Source: Campylorhamphus procurvoides (lineage: Eukaryota > Chordata > Aves > Passeriformes > Dendrocolaptidae). Taken from it: DNA of 64,000 nt. Shown here in pieces: positions 61,546 through 64,000 of the stretch; the first letter of the stretch is position 1, and each line of letters starts with the position of its first letter. The stretch is taken from positions 313,017 to 377,016 of the forward strand of contig WBMV01007391.1 in assembly GCA_013396655.1 (NCBI GenBank), in the 5' to 3' direction. A program made the position numbers and the translations under genes. Below the pieces are notes generated by a model that had not been told where the DNA came from, made no database searches, and worked only from the letters and a program-made list of their open reading frames with translations.

Positions 61546-64000
61546 TGACTTCATGATCCATCATGATGACCAAGAATCAATTTGTACATGTAACACCCAA
61601 AAGAGGACTTCTCTAGAAGTTTGGAGACTAACCTTGGTACATGTTACAGGATCCATTGAAAGATTCATTAAGAAAAAGAGTGTATGTTTAAATCAAGAAC
61701 ATACATGGGGCAATTGGCATAGGAGAAGAATTCAAAAATATAATTTCAGCTTAAATATGGATACAACATATAATTCTGTGTCTAAAAGAAATGTACTGAA
61801 GCTTCCAATTGTTTTTCAGAGGTGGCAGTGAACTCACTTTTTGCAAGAGTAATCTCCCAGTTCTTACAGTGACTTGTAATTTCACCTGCTTTGGAGTTAA
61901 TAGTGTGAAATTGCTACTGCTGTAACTTTCTGCTCTGTAATTTGTTAAATATGCCATTAATTTCGGTATTAATAATTATTAATAATAATTATTTCTGGGT
62001 TTTTTTGCAGTTATCAGAAGAACTAAGTAAAATACAATTGAAGTCCCACTCTTCTCATACTTCTTTTATTTCTTTGTAGAGCTATCTTCTTTCTTAGCCT
62101 AATGTAGATATTATTTGCAGTTCATTCCACCAAAAGTTTAATAAGTGGCTATTTTTTATCACAAGGACAAAATCTAATTTTGAAATACAAATATGCAACT
62201 CCTCATGCCAAAAATGTACACCTTCCTTTGACTTCAAGAGTCCATTTCATGTGTTTTTCTTTAAATTTATTTTGCTTTTTCACATTCCATAGTTAAGCTT
62301 TAATTTGCATTATTTAAAAGCTGTTTGTACCTTCAATTGCCTTAACACATGGGTATATTGTACCACTTCAAGCATAAAATGTTCTTGTCTTCCTCCAGAC
62401 TACAGAAATTAATAATGAATCCCTATTTTCTGTTTTTAAATAATGGCTTAATAGGGTTGGATAAAAGACCTGGTAAAACAGATGGTCTTGGTTGAGATCC
62501 TCAATGTGACAAATCTGAGTTCTGTTTGATTATAAGAAGGAGGACAGTGTACAGTCATAAGGAATTCACTGAGTGGGCTTAGCAGGAGGAAGAGAGGTTT
62601 TGGATATTTAATATTGATAAAAACAAAAGTACTGGTTCATGGCAAGGGGTTTTTTAACTACAGTAACTTTCTACATGATTACAAAGGAAGAGTAAAGGAC
62701 TTAAGGTAGGATTGGAGACAGTTGGTAAGGGCTAAAAGGGAAACTTGTTTCCAGATAGGGAACAACCTCCTCTAGGTCTAGCTCAATGAAATTCTGAGCA
62801 ATACAAAACATATTTCAAAAGCTCCACAAAACAGTTACAACAGAATACACACTTGTGCTTCTCATGGAAGCTTTATGGTTCCATGGCACAAAAGTTACTG
62901 AGATGTGAGTATGGCTGTATGCAGCAATGGCTGTATTTATTTGTAATCCATTTCTAACTGTTAGAGACTTGAAATATGGCATATCTAAGCAAAATTTTAT
63001 AGTGTATATAAAATTAAATGTCACTGAATATATCAGATTTATTTTCTTGGTTTTTTTTTACCATATATGGCAAAGCCACAATTACCATGAAATGGAAACA
63101 AACTTTGTTGAAATTTATTTTATAAGTAAAACAAGCTATTTTTAATGCAAATATTATTGCAGGACTAAGCCAGATGAAAGTATTAGGGAAAAATTAGTGG
63201 AGTCGTTCAGGAGAAAGGTAATGGATGCAGCCCAAAAAATATTCTCCTCTACCACATCCAAGGAAAATTAGCAACATCCTCTATTCACCTTATTTAAGGT
63301 TCATGCCGATCTTAAGGGAAATGCATAGGAACTCAATTTTCCAAAAGACATTAAGTAGAAAGTGTCTCTGAAACGTCTGATATTTCACCTCTTGCATATG
63401 AAAGAATGAGCTGAAGTGAACTTGTAAGCAATGAGAACCACTCCAAGAAGTATCCACTGGTATAGCTATACAATTTATGATTTTTTTTCTATATTAAATG
63501 ACTACCCAGAATATTTCTTGCTGCTTTGATAATAAAGAAGTAATTTGTCGCCTCCTTTCAAAAAGTGTTATCTTTTTTTCCCCTCCCTGAAAAACAAAGC
63601 CTGAAGAGGTAGTTGAGCATGAATACCAGTTAGAGAAAATGGAAAGAATATATCACTGGAAATCTTGGAAACCTTTCAGCAGTGTATTTCTTTCAGAATA
63701 AATGAAGGCCTCTGAACTAGTCCTCAGATGAAAAGAGGTTCATATACGTCTTTAATTAGAACATGTTATTGGAACACAATACTGTGATAAAGAAGATTTA
63801 ATAAAGCATTTTGTCCTTTTATTACTTTCGTTTCATGCAACATATCTCCTTATCCAAGCAAGATGTTTGACTTCAAAGGAAGTGCTATCCACCCTCCCTT
63901 GCCTCAATAAATAACTCCCAGAGGAGTAAAAACAATATATGTTTGTAGCTTTGCTGATGTTGCTGAGTGGTGAGAAGATCAATCATTGTTGTCCTTTTCT
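61545..64000. other. AT-rich intergenic sequence, right end
   Basis: Unique AT-rich DNA with an aataattattaataataatt stretch near 61970-61992. No gene, RNA or further mobile element is recognised. Confidence 0.6.

Overview
The window looks like avian nuclear DNA carrying the HAND2 locus. Evidence for a bird: a CR1 LINE fragment at the right end is the only recognisable interspersed repeat, repeat content is otherwise low, and the HAND2 protein is 217 residues with the vertebrate bHLH sequence. The species cannot be named. The assembly holds one 18-base N run (21466-21483), five single Ns (24142, 28521, 35511, 43316, 60632) and one probable false duplication.

The only protein-coding gene I can support is HAND2, on the minus strand. 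Exon 1 (34949-35503) and exon 2 (33838-33936) are split by a phase-0 intron of about 1.0 kb. A TATA-like box, a CCAAT box and GC boxes lie upstream at 35725-35777. A single AATAAA signal ends a roughly 550-base 3'UTR at 33290-33295. The intron carries an 83-base hairpin with 23 of 24 stem positions paired, which is the most unusual structure I found.

Layout: 1-13130 is AT-rich intergenic sequence with no recognised gene. 13130-33270 is the 3' flank of HAND2. It is GC/CpG-rich in blocks, with unique sequence that looks regulatory, several microsatellites and one gap. 33270-35800 is HAND2. 35800-43700 is the 5' flank, also CpG-rich, with blocks rich in GATA, homeodomain and forkhead motifs at distances resembling the known mouse cardiac and branchial-arch Hand2 enhancers. 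A divergent plus-strand lncRNA (HAND2-AS1/Upperhand type) is expected here. 43700-60100 is AT-rich gene desert with a few palindromes. 60100-61545 is the CR1 fragment, which contains a perfect 370-base direct duplication joined by a single N. 61545-64000 is AT-rich and unremarkable.

Functionally this is one developmental transcription-factor gene in a large cis-regulatory landscape. No CRISPR, operon, tRNA, rRNA or bacterial-type system is present. Enhancer and lncRNA calls rest on motif content and position only, because no conservation or expression data were available.
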